From CAG-791 sp963605745 (GTDB lineage Bacteria > Bacillota > Clostridia > Lachnospirales > Lachnospiraceae), in NCBI GenBank assembly GCA_963605745.1, contig CAVCWT010000003.1, forward strand, positions 38,577 to 102,576: DNA of 64,000 nt, in the 5' to 3' direction. The notes beneath the pieces were generated by a model. That model worked only from the letters and a program-made list of their open reading frames with translations. It did no database searches and had not been told where the DNA came from. Shown one piece after another: positions 33,344-42,640 of the stretch. The stretch's first letter is position 1. The number at the start of each line of letters is the position of its first letter. The position numbers and the translations under genes are program-made.

Positions 33344-35107
33344 ATGAAGGGTTACATGAAGACGCGGGGGCACCGAAGAGGCGACCGGTCAGCACAGAGG
33401 AAAATTCGTGAATGGGAGAAGCGAATGAAAGGCAGAAGAGGCGCAAATGTAGTGACAGGGATTCGTGTGGCAGCTTTGGCAGCCGGCATTGCTGTGATGC
33501 TGCCGAATGCTGTGATGGGAAATGCGGCCTTGACGGTGCATGCAGCAGAGATGGCAAGTGGAACCATCACGGTGACGAATGTAAAGGAGAAAAATGCAAC
33601 GGTAACCGCATATCAGGTGGTGGATGGAACCTACTCAGAGGAGAACAAGCTGACAGGCTATGTTCTGGTGGACGAGGAGCATATGAAGCTCGCAGATATT
33701 CAAAAGCCAACAGCAGCTGAGATTACGGCAATTGCGGATTATATCCAGGGGAATCCTTCGGCAGTAAAGGGAATGCCTCTGAGCCTCTTTGATGCGGCAT
33801 CCGGTACCTGGACACTGCAGGCTGAGCCGGGCGAATATCTGATCCTGGTAACAGGGAGCGGCGAAACGATTTACAACCCGGCCGTAGCTGCAGTCAATGT
33901 GACGGATGCGAATCAGATGACGATTGCAAGCGGCAGCGTGGATTACAGCAGCTGGTTCCAGGATAGCAGTGCCTATCTGAAGTCATCAACGACGGATTTG
34001 CAGAAATCAGTCCTGCTGAACGGCAGGAAAACAAGAGGCCGCTCGGCAGCAATCGGAGACACTTTGGAATTTGTGATTGATTCGATGACCATTCCGTCCT
34101 ATTCAGCGGATTATTCTCGTGTGACCTTCCGAATTCAGGATGAACTGGAAGGAGGATGCTTTGGTAAGATTCACGATCTGAAGGTTCTGGTGGATGGGAC
34201 AGCGGTTGCAGAAGGAAAGGACACCTGGAAGGTGGCCTATGGCAGCAGCAAGACATCATTTACCCTGGAATTTGCCGATGCGTATCTGCGCAGTCACGGG
34301 ACAAAGGCTGTGGAGATTCATTATCAATCGGAGCTGACCAAGAAGGCCGGACTGAATTTTGCAGAGAACATGAATACAGCCGTTTTGCAGTATTCCAACA
34401 GCCCGACAAAGGCAGACTCTGTGACGGAAAAAACCGCCATATCCTATCAATATACCTTTGGTCTTGGTGCCAACATCGATGCGGAGGCCCCTACGGCGCA
34501 GCAGGAGGAGACCAATGAATTGAATAAGGTGACGAAGGCGGAAGGAAGCAAGGGCTATGAGACCGTGGCCAAAACCTATTCGGGAACCGGAGCATCCACG
34601 ACTAAGCGCAGCAAATATGCATTGGAGGGCGCTGAATTCGGACTCTACAGCGATAAGGCAATGCTGAAAAAGGTTGCAGAATCCGTTTCGGATGCCAATG
34701 GCCATATTAGTTTTACCGGTTTGCAGGAGGGTGATTATTACCTGAAGGAAACGGCTGCACCGGAGGGGTATGCGGTCAATGACAGGAATTATCACGTCAC
34801 GATCGCAGCACAGTATCGCGAGAACGGCAGCCTTTCCGGCTATACCGTGACAACGAAGGAGATCCGAAAGAGCGGCACCGAAGAGGAGGCCGGCTCCATC
34901 ACGTATACGGCTCAATCCACCGTGGAAAAGGACGGCAGTATTACGAATACCGTCACCTCCTCCGGGACGGCAGCAGAGATCCTGAACGTGCCGTTGGCAG
35001 AGCTGCCCTCGACCGGCGGCAGCGGAACCTTTGGATTCCTCCTGACGGCCGCGGTTCTGTCCGGGGGATTGATCACTTGGAAGCTTACTGCAGAGAACAA
35101 AGAATGA
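33344..35107 (+). CDS. Major (backbone) pilin, SpaA type
   Basis: Shaft subunit polymerised by the adjacent class C sortase. ATG 33344 follows AGGGGG by seven bases. The 587 residues comprise a signal peptide (VAALAAGIAVMLPNAVM), a pilin N-domain (TITVTNVKEKNATVTAYQVV), a D2 isopeptide domain (KSVLLNGRKTRGRSAAIGDT), a Cna-B/SpaA domain (LEGAEFGLYSDKAML) with the E-box YYLKETAAPEGY, and the sorting signal LPSTG at 554-558 with helix and short charged tail. It overlaps the sortase gene by four bases (ATGA). Confidence 0.9.
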   Translation: MKGYMKTRGHRRGDRSAQRKIREWEKRMKGRRGANVVTGIRVAALAAGIAVMLPNAVMGNAALTVHAAEMASGTITVTNVKEKNATVTAYQVVDGTYSEENKLTGYVLVDEEHMKLADIQKPTAAEITAIADYIQGNPSAVKGMPLSLFDAASGTWTLQAEPGEYLILVTGSGETIYNPAVAAVNVTDANQMTIASGSVDYSSWFQDSSAYLKSSTTDLQKSVLLNGRKTRGRSAAIGDTLEFVIDSMTIPSYSADYSRVTFRIQDELEGGCFGKIHDLKVLVDGTAVAEGKDTWKVAYGSSKTSFTLEFADAYLRSHGTKAVEIHYQSELTKKAGLNFAENMNTAVLQYSNSPTKADSVTEKTAISYQYTFGLGANIDAEAPTAQQEETNELNKVTKAEGSKGYETVAKTYSGTGASTTKRSKYALEGAEFGLYSDKAMLKKVAESVSDANGHISFTGLQEGDYYLKETAAPEGYAVNDRNYHVTIAAQYRENGSLSGYTVTTKEIRKSGTEEEAGSITYTAQSTVEKDGSITNTVTSSGTAAEILNVPLAELPSTGGSGTFGFLLTAAVLSGGLITWKLTAENKE

Positions 35108-36177
35108 AGCGGGCTGCCGGCAAAACACTGGAAACACTGATGGTTCTGCTGATTCTGGCCATAGGGTTCTACCCCGTGGTCAGCGATGCATGGAACCGAC
35201 GGTTGTCCAATCAAATGATTGTCCGCTATCAGGAATCTTTGTGGCAGCAGGTTGACGGGAAGGATCCGGGACTGATGTGCGCGGCTGCGGAGGAATGGAA
35301 TCGGACCAGGGTAAATGCAGGAGGCAGTGCGCTGGTTCGGGAACTGAGTGAAAATGAAAGGAAGGAATATGAAACATTGCTGGATACCGATGGAAGTGGA
35401 GTCATGGGATATCTGGAAATACCAAAAATATCAGTCAGTCTGCCAATCTATCACGGAACCTCCGATGAAGTGCTGGCAAAGGGAGTGGGGCACATGGAAG
35501 GCTCCAGTTTGCCGATCGGCGGAGAGAACACGCATGGAATTCTAAGCGGTCACAGGGGACTGCCCTCGGCAAAGCTGTTCACGGATCTGGATCAGCTGGA
35601 GGTTGGTGATTTCTTTACGATTCATGTGCTGAATCAGACGCTGGAGTATCAGATTGCGGAGATTCGGACGGTGCTGCCGGAAGAAGCAGAGCTCCTGCAG
35701 ATCCGGCAAGGACAGGATCTGATGACCCTGGTCACCTGTACGCCGTACGGAGTGAATACGCATAGACTCCTGGTGACGGGGAAGAGGAAGGAAGCCGTTT
35801 GGCAAGATGTGACGGAAGGATTAGAGGCATCCGGAGAAATCAATGAGGCCAATGAAACCGGCGGGACGAATGGAACCGGCAAAACCAAGGGGGTCAGGAT
35901 GGGAGACCGGGAAAACTGGCAGGATAATGCGAATGCGGAGAATGATCGGGATGTCGCGGAACTCCGTCAGGAGGAGAGCGCAGAAGGATTTGCCGGGACA
36001 CTACAGGAGGAAATGCGGGAGCTGCTGCACCGGCCGGAATGGGTCCTTATGGGAGCAGTATTGGTACTGATAGTAGGAATATTGCGGATTGTGTGGCTGT
36101 GGACCATCGATCGAAGACGTTTTCAGAGAAGTCAAAGACTTCAGATGGCAAGAGCCGGACGGGCTGCAGGGCAGTGA
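35104..36177 (+). CDS. Class C (pilus) sortase
   Basis: Membrane cysteine transpeptidase that links pilin subunits between the LPxTG threonine and a pilin lysine. From the ATG overlapping the backbone stop it has 357 residues. Catalytic residues are His150 (SGHRGLP), Cys212 (TLVTCTPYG) and Arg221 (HRLLVTGKR). An N-terminal membrane helix (LMVLLILAIGFYPVVS) and a C-terminal helix (WVLMGAVLVLIVGILRIVWL) are both present, as in class C. The candidate lid sequence is DGKDPGL. A polar Asn/Glu-rich linker (~245-305) before the second helix is longer than usual. Confidence 0.93.
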   Translation: MKRAAGKTLETLMVLLILAIGFYPVVSDAWNRRLSNQMIVRYQESLWQQVDGKDPGLMCAAAEEWNRTRVNAGGSALVRELSENERKEYETLLDTDGSGVMGYLEIPKISVSLPIYHGTSDEVLAKGVGHMEGSSLPIGGENTHGILSGHRGLPSAKLFTDLDQLEVGDFFTIHVLNQTLEYQIAEIRTVLPEEAELLQIRQGQDLMTLVTCTPYGVNTHRLLVTGKRKEAVWQDVTEGLEASGEINEANETGGTNGTGKTKGVRMGDRENWQDNANAENDRDVAELRQEESAEGFAGTLQEEMRELLHRPEWVLMGAVLVLIVGILRIVWLWTIDRRRFQRSQRLQMARAGRAAGQ

Positions 36178-36239
36178 CTGATTTACATTTGTCGCAGCGC
36201 CTGCAAGAGCAGACGCTGCAGTTAATAAGGAGAGAAAGA

Positions 36240-37016
36240 ATGAGAAAGGTAGCAGGCCGTATTGCGGCAGGGCTTTTGACTGCGGCATTGATGCTGGCAG
36301 GGAACAGCCTTCCGCTCCAGGCGGCACGAACAGGACAGATCCAGGTTTCCTATACCTGCGGCAGTGAGAAGACAGCCGTGAAGGGAGCAGAGTTTTCTGC
36401 AGTCTGCGTGGCGACGGGAGAGGTTCAGAAGGACCGCATCGTCTATACATTGCAAAAGGACTACGAGAGCAGCGGATTAAATCCGCAAAAGCCGGAATTT
36501 TGGAACAACAGTAAGACCGCCGAACAGCTGATGAGCTGTTATGAAAAGATCTCTCGGAAGGAAACGATGGTGCAGACAACGGATGCCGGTGGCAATGCAT
36601 ATTTTGAAGGCTGCGGGATTGGCATTTATCTGGTCTGGCAGAGCGGCAGCGAGGGGGACAGTAAGGACTACGACACGGCTCTTCCGCTGGTGATTACGGT
36701 TCCCTCCAACCGGAACGGGGATTCGGCAGACTGGAACTGGCTGAGCAAGGTCTATCCCAAAACGTCCAAAAAGCCGGCAACCATTCTGCCGGCAGACAAC
36801 AAAACAAAAGAAACCGAAGCCGTAGAGCTGGTGAAAGTAAATGAGAGCAAGGAAGAGGAAGTGCCGGCTGCAGAGGTCACTGAGACAAAGAAAAAAAGCG
36901 GACAAAGAGGTGCAGGAACGGGAGACGAATCCAATCTGTATCTGTTTCTGGCACTCATCCTGACCTCGGCAGCAGGACTGGTCGGCTTCTTCCGGGTCGG
37001 AAGACGTAAAAAATAA
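36240..37016 (+). CDS. Minor/basal pilin subunit
   Basis: Small surface protein of 258 residues, last gene of the pilus operon. It has a signal peptide (RKVAGRIAAGLLTAALMLAG), a compact beta domain (GQIQVSYTCGSEKTAVKGAE and GGNAYFEGCGIGIYLVWQSG, resembling the GLY-type end of Cna-B domains), a charged Pro/Lys-rich stalk, and a C-terminal GAGTGDES-helix-GRRKK signal. The sorting motif lacks LP and resembles that of the giant adhesin, not the two LPxTG pilins. This is consistent with wall anchoring of the pilus base by a housekeeping sortase outside the window (inference). Confidence 0.75.
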   Translation: MRKVAGRIAAGLLTAALMLAGNSLPLQAARTGQIQVSYTCGSEKTAVKGAEFSAVCVATGEVQKDRIVYTLQKDYESSGLNPQKPEFWNNSKTAEQLMSCYEKISRKETMVQTTDAGGNAYFEGCGIGIYLVWQSGSEGDSKDYDTALPLVITVPSNRNGDSADWNWLSKVYPKTSKKPATILPADNKTKETEAVELVKVNESKEEEVPAAEVTETKKKSGQRGAGTGDESNLYLFLALILTSAAGLVGFFRVGRRKK

Positions 37017-37033
37017 GGGGCTCTGGCCAGCCA

Positions 37034-37083
37034 CATCGAGTTTTTCCGTAGGAAAATCGAGATGCGGGTGTTAAATAGGTACT
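37034..37083 (+). repeat. Interspersed hairpin repeat unit
   Basis: A hairpin TTTTTCC-gta-GGAAAA is followed by TCGAGATGCGGGTGTTAAAT, related to the units at 3510 and 19832. Confidence 0.55.
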
Positions 37084-37108
37084 ATTTTTTTCATATTTTC
37101 TCACGTTT

Positions 37109-37117
37109 TGGTATACA
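37109..37117 (+). promoter_or_regulatory. Extended -10 promoter of the exporter operon
   Basis: TGG-TATACA, with a T-rich stretch upstream and no clear -35; about 115 bases before the ATG at 37234. Confidence 0.45.
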
Positions 37118-37233
37118 ATATCGGGTGGTTGTGTATATTCAGAACCACAACTGCAAACGATTGCTGTTACGGCCGCAGCAGAGGACTGCTGCGGCTATGC
37201 AGGGACATCCATCACGGGAAGGAATATGGAAAG

Positions 37234-38826
37234 ATGAGAAAGAGCAGAAGGGCAAGGATTGGCGCACTTGCACTGGCAGGAATGCTGGCGGTAGCAATGG
37301 CCGGATGCGGATCGGATGAGAAGAGCATTGCCGGCTACAGCGAGGAACAGGTGAAGCTGCGTGACATCGTTAACTATCACAGCTTTACCGGAACCATCGC
37401 TCCGGTTTCGCAGAAGAATATTCTGCCGGAGGTCAGCGGCTGTAAGGTTGAGACGATCTATGTGCAGGAAGGACAGGAGGTCAAGGAAGGTGACATTCTC
37501 ATGACCCTGGACGCACAGAGTATCGAGGATAAGATTGCCGAGCTGGAGGCAACGATCAATGCCGCAGAAAAGTCTACGGCAGCCAGTATCAGTGCGGCGC
37601 AGCAGACCTACAGCAGCTACAAAAAGGATTTAAATGACGGCCTGAACTCCTCGATACAGAGTGCGAAGGCGACCATGGACAATGCCTACTCTGCTCTTGT
37701 CACGGCCCAGCAAAAATACAACGATGAAGTGAATCTGAACAACCAGCAGATGTCCAGCTCCATCATGAGTGCGAAACAGAGCGTAGACAGCGCTTTGAGC
37801 AGCCTGCAGAGCGCACAGTCCAGCCTTGACAGTGCAGAGCTTACTCTGAGCCAGGCAAAGGAGAGCAGACAGATTGCAGAGAACAGTGGCGTCAGCGGAG
37901 ATGCACTGAAGGAATACGACCAGAAAATTGCATCGGCAGAGCTGCAGGTGTCGTCGGCTCGTACCGAGGTCAGCAGCAGGGAGACCCTCTACAATGATGC
38001 GGTAACGGCCTATGAGGCCGCAAAGGTGGGAGAAGAGAATTCCCTGACCGCTCTCTACGATGCACTGATCCAGGCGCAGAGCACCTATGTCAATGCGGTG
38101 GATTCCTACAACGCAGCAGTTCGCAGCTCCGAGACACAGCTGCAGTCCTATGCCAACAGCGTGCAGACCGCACAGGCCGGCAGCAGCTCCCAGGATGCCA
38201 ACAAGATACAGCTGGAGAATCTGAAAAAGCAGCTCGAGGACTGCAATGTGACGTCTCCGATGGATGGTGTTATCACCAACATCAATGTAAAGGAAGGCGA
38301 TTACATCTATACCAGCGCCACCAGTGCTGCGGCAGCGATGTCGGTTAGCAGCTTTGACACCATGAAGATTGATGTCAAGATCAGTGAGTATGACATTCAG
38401 GGTGTGAGCGAAGGGGATAATGTCACCGTGAACATCGATGCACTGGACAAGGATTACACGGGAACGTTCAAGACCATCGCCAAGGTGGCAACCGTTGAGA
38501 ACGGCGTGTCGTATTTTAAGGCAGAGGTAACCTTTGACGGAGATGAGGATGCGCGCAGCGGCATGTCGGCCGAGGTTCGTCTGACCTTCAGCGAGGCACT
38601 GAATGCTACTTCTGTGAACAATGATCACATCCAGACGGCAGATGACGGAACGCCGTTTGTATATGTTTATGAAAATGACAAAAAGAAGAGCCGCAAGGAG
38701 CAGCCGGTAACCCTCGGCGTGACGGATGGTACCTATACCGAGATTACAGAAGGCCTGTATCCCGGCGATACGATCCTGTACAAGCAGGATTCGGGATCCG
38801 GTGACCAGACAATTATAATGGAATAA
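37234..38826 (+). CDS. HlyD/MacA-like adaptor lipoprotein of an ABC exporter
   Basis: Extracytoplasmic adaptor of a MacAB/YknXYZ-type exporter. The 530-residue protein starts with a lipoprotein signal peptide whose lipobox is AMAGC (RRARIGALALAGMLAVAMAGC). A biotinyl/lipoyl half (YVQEGQEVKEGDILMTLDAQ), a ~250-residue coiled coil rich in Ala, Ser and Gln, the second lipoyl half (MDGVITNINVKEGDYI) and a beta-barrel domain follow in the standard order. The coiled coil is long for Gram-positive members. It heads an operon with the ATPase and permease. Confidence 0.87.
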   Translation: MRKSRRARIGALALAGMLAVAMAGCGSDEKSIAGYSEEQVKLRDIVNYHSFTGTIAPVSQKNILPEVSGCKVETIYVQEGQEVKEGDILMTLDAQSIEDKIAELEATINAAEKSTAASISAAQQTYSSYKKDLNDGLNSSIQSAKATMDNAYSALVTAQQKYNDEVNLNNQQMSSSIMSAKQSVDSALSSLQSAQSSLDSAELTLSQAKESRQIAENSGVSGDALKEYDQKIASAELQVSSARTEVSSRETLYNDAVTAYEAAKVGEENSLTALYDALIQAQSTYVNAVDSYNAAVRSSETQLQSYANSVQTAQAGSSSQDANKIQLENLKKQLEDCNVTSPMDGVITNINVKEGDYIYTSATSAAAAMSVSSFDTMKIDVKISEYDIQGVSEGDNVTVNIDALDKDYTGTFKTIAKVATVENGVSYFKAEVTFDGDEDARSGMSAEVRLTFSEALNATSVNNDHIQTADDGTPFVYVYENDKKKSRKEQPVTLGVTDGTYTEITEGLYPGDTILYKQDSGSGDQTIIME

Positions 38827-38855
38827 CGAGAAACGGCCGCAGCAGAGGATGTGAT

Positions 38856-39608
38856 ATGTTATTTATGAAGGATAAAAAGAAGGCGGAAGCCTCCCCGTCG
38901 GAGAATGTGCATGCGGATCATCAGGAAATTCTGAAAATGACCGGCATCACCAAGGATTATAAAATGGGGGATGAGATCGTACATGTCTTAAAGGGCATTG
39001 ATCTGACGGTTACCAAGGGAGAGTTTCTGGCAATTCTGGGGCCGTCCGGCTCCGGAAAATCCACACTGATGAATATCATTGGATGCCTGGATACCCCGAC
39101 AAGCGGCGAATATCTGCTGGATGGAAGGCGGATCTCCGATCAGGGTGAGGCGGCATTGGCCAGAATCCGCAGCAAGGAAATCGGATTTATTTTTCAATCC
39201 TTTTACCTTCTGCAGAAACAAACGGCCTTTGCCAATGTGGAGCTCCCGATGATTTATTCCGGTGTGGGGGACAAGGAACGAAAGGAACGTGCAAAGGAAG
39301 TGCTGGAGCGGGTACAGCTGGGAGATAAAATGTATCATTACCCGAACCAGTTGTCCGGCGGACAGCAGCAGCGCGTGGCAATCGCCAGGGCGGTTTCCAA
39401 CAATCCGGCGATTCTGCTGGCTGATGAGCCGACAGGAGCACTGGACCAGAACACCGGCAAACAGGTGATGGAGCTGTTCCATTCCCTGAATGAGGAAGGA
39501 CGAACGATCGTGATGATCACCCACGATGCGAAGATTGCTGCTCACGCGGATCGGATTGTTCGAATTCTGGATGGGAATATCAGTGCAGGAGGATTAGAGG
39601 ATGCTTAG
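38856..39608 (+). CDS. ABC transporter ATPase, MacB/LolD type
   Basis: Energises the exporter. At 250 residues it shows Walker A GPSGSGKST, Q-loop FIFQSFYLL, signature LSGGQQQRVAIARA, Walker B ILLADEPTGALD and the switch His in MITHDA. The first ~30 residues are a charged extension. The next gene begins eight bases before its stop, so translation is coupled. Confidence 0.93.
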   Translation: MLFMKDKKKAEASPSENVHADHQEILKMTGITKDYKMGDEIVHVLKGIDLTVTKGEFLAILGPSGSGKSTLMNIIGCLDTPTSGEYLLDGRRISDQGEAALARIRSKEIGFIFQSFYLLQKQTAFANVELPMIYSGVGDKERKERAKEVLERVQLGDKMYHYPNQLSGGQQQRVAIARAVSNNPAILLADEPTGALDQNTGKQVMELFHSLNEEGRTIVMITHDAKIAAHADRIVRILDGNISAGGLEDA

Positions 39609-40800
39609 ACTCATAGGACAGAGCATTGGGATGGGGCTCCAGAGTATCCGGAGCAACCGGGTACGATCCTTCCTGACAATGCTGGGTATTGTCATCGGTG
39701 TGGGAGCCGTCATCAGTCTGGTTACCATTGTACAGGGAGCCATGGACAAGACGTTAAAGCAGTATGAATCTCTGGGAACAGGAACGATGCAGGTTAAAAC
39801 TCCCGGGACAGCACTGAAGGTGGGCATTTCCGAGGCAGAGATGGATTCCCTTTGTGAGGCGGAAGGGGTGGCTGCAATCACACCAACCGCAGAGCTTACC
39901 GCAACCGCAGAGTATGAAGGTACTATCTATAAAAAGATCTCGGTAAAAGGATACAATGCGTCGTATTTTCAGCATAACGATGCAATCCGGCTCGGACGGG
40001 GCTTTTATGCAAATGAAGCGGGCGGAGATGTTAACGTCTGCGTTGTGGATAAAACCTTTGTCAGAAAGGTGATGAACGGACAGAAAAACGTCATCGGGAA
40101 GAACATTCAGCTCAACGGATACACCTATACCATCATCGGCATTCAAAAGGACGATGAGTCAGTCATGAGCAGTCTGGTGGATACCAGCAGCCTTGATGGA
40201 TCCATGATCATCCCATATCAGAATGCAGCGAAGATGAGCGGAGAAAGTCACAACATCACTTCCATGTATGTTTACGTTTCCGATGGGTATACCAACAACT
40301 TTGTGGAACAGGAGATCCGCAGAGCGCTGGCTAACATTTATAACGATGACGATAACGCCTATTACATTCTCAATTATGAGACGCTGGTAAAACAGATGAA
40401 TCAGGTGAAGTCGACGCTGACTGGTCTGATGGGAGGAATTGCCGCAATTGCCTTGGTGGTTGGCGGAATCGGCATTATGAATATGATGCTGGTAACGGTC
40501 ACAGAGAGAACCAAAGAGATCGGCCTTCGCAAGGCTCTGGGCGCGGAGCCGATTCGAATTCAGCTGGAGTTTTTGCTGGAGGCGGTAATGCTGTCCATCT
40601 TTGGCGGAGCGATCGGAGTCGGAGCAGGAATCGGTATTTCTTATGTTGCAGCACAGGTGATGCAGATGGAGTTCAAGATTATTCCCGGTGCCATTATGGT
40701 GGGAGCATGCTTCTCCATTGGGGTTGGTGTGATCTTTGGCTGGGCTCCGGCGAGCCGTGCCAGCCACCTGAACCCGATCGATGCTCTCCGGTCGGAATAA
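39601..40800 (+). CDS. MacB-like FtsX-domain permease
   Basis: Permease half of the exporter: 399 residues, one N-terminal helix (SNRVRSFLTMLGIVIGVGAV), a MacB periplasmic core domain (residues ~50-250) and three C-terminal FtsX helices (MGGIAAIALVVGGIGIMNMM; TKEIGLRKALGA loop; IFGGAIGVGAGIGISY). Together with the adaptor and ATPase this is a complete tripartite-like mechanotransmission exporter. The substrate is unknown; relatives export peptides or protect against them. Confidence 0.92.
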   Translation: MLRLIGQSIGMGLQSIRSNRVRSFLTMLGIVIGVGAVISLVTIVQGAMDKTLKQYESLGTGTMQVKTPGTALKVGISEAEMDSLCEAEGVAAITPTAELTATAEYEGTIYKKISVKGYNASYFQHNDAIRLGRGFYANEAGGDVNVCVVDKTFVRKVMNGQKNVIGKNIQLNGYTYTIIGIQKDDESVMSSLVDTSSLDGSMIIPYQNAAKMSGESHNITSMYVYVSDGYTNNFVEQEIRRALANIYNDDDNAYYILNYETLVKQMNQVKSTLTGLMGGIAAIALVVGGIGIMNMMLVTVTERTKEIGLRKALGAEPIRIQLEFLLEAVMLSIFGGAIGVGAGIGISYVAAQVMQMEFKIIPGAIMVGACFSIGVGVIFGWAPASRASHLNPIDALRSE

Positions 40801-40868
40801 TCGAAAAAGGCAACTATGAAAACGCGGGGCCTTACAATACAGGCACACCGCATGACAGAGGAATTAAT

Positions 40869-41543
40869 ATGAACAAAAATTGGAACAATGCTATCGCAAA
40901 AAGAGTTCTGGCAGGAGCAGCTGCTGTGACGATTAGTGTTGCAGGGGCCGCAGGCCTTCCTGCTGCAGCAATGAATGTGAGTGCGGCATCGCAGCCGGCT
41001 TACAATTCCAGATGGACGGCGCAGTATCCGTTCCTGACCTTGCTGAAGTCTGCTCTCTTAAACAGCCACACTGATGCCAACGGTATTTATGAGCAGATCC
41101 AGCAGGGCATCAAATATTTGACCATCAGCGAGACAGATCTGATCCAGCTCGTGCAGGAGGGATATCGCATTCCTGCAGCGTCTCTGCAAAAGCTTTATAT
41201 TGAGGGCTGGATTTCCGGTTACACCTACAAGACTCTGACAGGGCAGGCCTATACGGCAGCAGACTTTAAGGATGTGTTCGATGCGGCCTATTATGTCAGC
41301 GCGAATCCGGTGATTGCAGCAGCTGTTGCAAACGGAAGCCTTCCGGCCGATGAGAATTCGCTGTTCCTGAACTACCTGACCTGCGGTATTCCGGCAGGCT
41401 TAAACGGCAGCAGCACGTTTAACTTTGCCTACTTTGAAAAGACCTACCCGCAGGTTGTAACGGATCTTGGCGGCAACAAGCTCGGCGAGGTGGTGTATTA
41501 CATTACGAACAAGACCGCAAAGTCTCTGAAGGGAAATTCCTAA
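40869..41543 (+). CDS. Secreted protein of unknown function
   Basis: A 224-residue exported protein with a signal peptide (RVLAGAAAVTISVAGAAGLPAAA). A central segment reads FKDVFDAAYYVSANPVIAAA and LFLNYLTCGIPAGLNG; this resembles a short helical module (FDAxYYxxxNPDV...LLNHYLxxGixEGR) found in surface proteins of Clostridia, from memory. A second half-copy (FNFAYFEKTYPQVVTDLG) follows. It lies 68 bases after the permease and may be co-transcribed. No anchor motif. Function not known. Confidence 0.65.
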   Translation: MNKNWNNAIAKRVLAGAAAVTISVAGAAGLPAAAMNVSAASQPAYNSRWTAQYPFLTLLKSALLNSHTDANGIYEQIQQGIKYLTISETDLIQLVQEGYRIPAASLQKLYIEGWISGYTYKTLTGQAYTAADFKDVFDAAYYVSANPVIAAAVANGSLPADENSLFLNYLTCGIPAGLNGSSTFNFAYFEKTYPQVVTDLGGNKLGEVVYYITNKTAKSLKGNS

Positions 41544-41608
41544 ATCATCGGAAAAGATCACACGAGATCAGACAAGATTGAGTCTGCAGCAGCTTGAACC
41601 GGGTTAAA

Positions 41609-41757
41609 TCAGAAACAGAATCAGATTGGACCAGGTCAAATCTGAATCAGAAACAGAATCAGATTGAGCCAGGTCAAATCAGAATCAGAAACAGAATCAG
41701 ATTGCGCCAGATTGAATCAGATCGGATCAGAAACAGACTGAACCAGATCGGATCAGA
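41609..41757 (+). repeat. 38-base tandem repeat
   Basis: TCAGAAACAGAATCAGATTG begins at 41609, 41647 and 41685, exactly 38 bases apart, with a degenerate fourth copy at 41727. There is no spacer diversity, so it is not a CRISPR array. Confidence 0.8.
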
Positions 41758-41761
41758 TGAG

Positions 41762-41800
41762 AAAGCCCGGAAGCAGCATCTGCTGCTTCCGGGCTTTTAT
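41762..41800 (+). terminator. Strong rho-independent terminator
   Basis: AAAGCCCGGAAGCAGCA pairs perfectly with TGCTGCTTCCGGGCTTTT around two bases. Confidence 0.92.
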
Positions 41801-41899
41801 TTATTAGGCATCAGCCATTTTCGAAAGCCTCACAGAAACGGCAGAGGCGGTTTTTTTGTGAGAGCCGAGTGGGGAAATGACAGAGGTCATTTCTGAACA

Positions 41900-42511
41900 T
41901 CAGAACTGAAAGAAGAGTCCCAGTTTTTTAAGCGGAGCACGAAGTGCCATATAGAGCACAACAACAATGATGGCAGAGACCACAGAATTGATGAGCGTGA
42001 CACCGAAATTGATGGCAAAGGACACTTCAGCTGCCGGCTTTCCGAGAATCAGGATCTTGTAAAAATAACGCAGCAGCGGATCGAATACAGCATTGAATGC
42101 CAGTCCTGCCACTGTTGCCAGAATGGTCCAGCGAATAACCTTTGCATGATCTGTCTCGGTGGAGATGTGTCCCAGCCGATGTGCGATCAATCCGGCAAGG
42201 ATCCCGATGAGCAGCTTGATGAAAAAGGTGATCGGCGCTTCTACGATGTAGACAGGATCAAAAAGGTCTGCCAGAGTCAACCCGATGGCACCGCCGATGC
42301 CGCCGTACATGCTGCCCAGAAGGAGCGCACCCAGAACCACGAAGGCGTTTCCTAGGTGAACAGAAACCTGTCCGCCGCCAGGTGTTGGGATGCGGATCGC
42401 AAGGTAAGTGAAGACAACATAGGTGATGGCGGCGAATACACCGGCGAACACGAGCTTTTTCATGTTGCGGCTCTGCTCCTGCAGCGCCAGATAATTTTCT
42501 GATGGACTCAT
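41900..42511 (-). CDS. ECF transporter S component (substrate-binding membrane subunit)
   Basis: Membrane substrate-capture protein of an energy-coupling-factor transporter. From the ATG at 42511 (GAGGAGG upstream) it has 203 residues and about six hydrophobic segments, starting KKLVFAGVFAAITYVVFTYL and including VHLGNAFVVLGALLLGSMYG and GGAIGLTLADLFDP, the family pattern. No ATPase or EcfT genes are here, so it probably uses a shared module. The vitamin or metal carried cannot be told. Confidence 0.8.
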   Translation of the reverse strand: MSPSENYLALQEQSRNMKKLVFAGVFAAITYVVFTYLAIRIPTPGGGQVSVHLGNAFVVLGALLLGSMYGGIGGAIGLTLADLFDPVYIVEAPITFFIKLLIGILAGLIAHRLGHISTETDHAKVIRWTILATVAGLAFNAVFDPLLRYFYKILILGKPAAEVSFAINFGVTLINSVVSAIIVVVLYMALRAPLKKLGLFFQF

Positions 42512-42640
42512 AATTATTTCCTCCTCAAATTGCATCGCGGCCAACGGTACCTTCTGCGGTGCAAACCTGTTACAATACGGATGTAACGTCAACCCGTTTT
42601 GATAGTTACGATGGTGATACATTTCCGAAATGTTGTACTC

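Noticed and set aside
41609..41757. Possible CRISPR array
   Set aside because: Units are contiguous 38-base tandem repeats without variable spacers and without cas genes.
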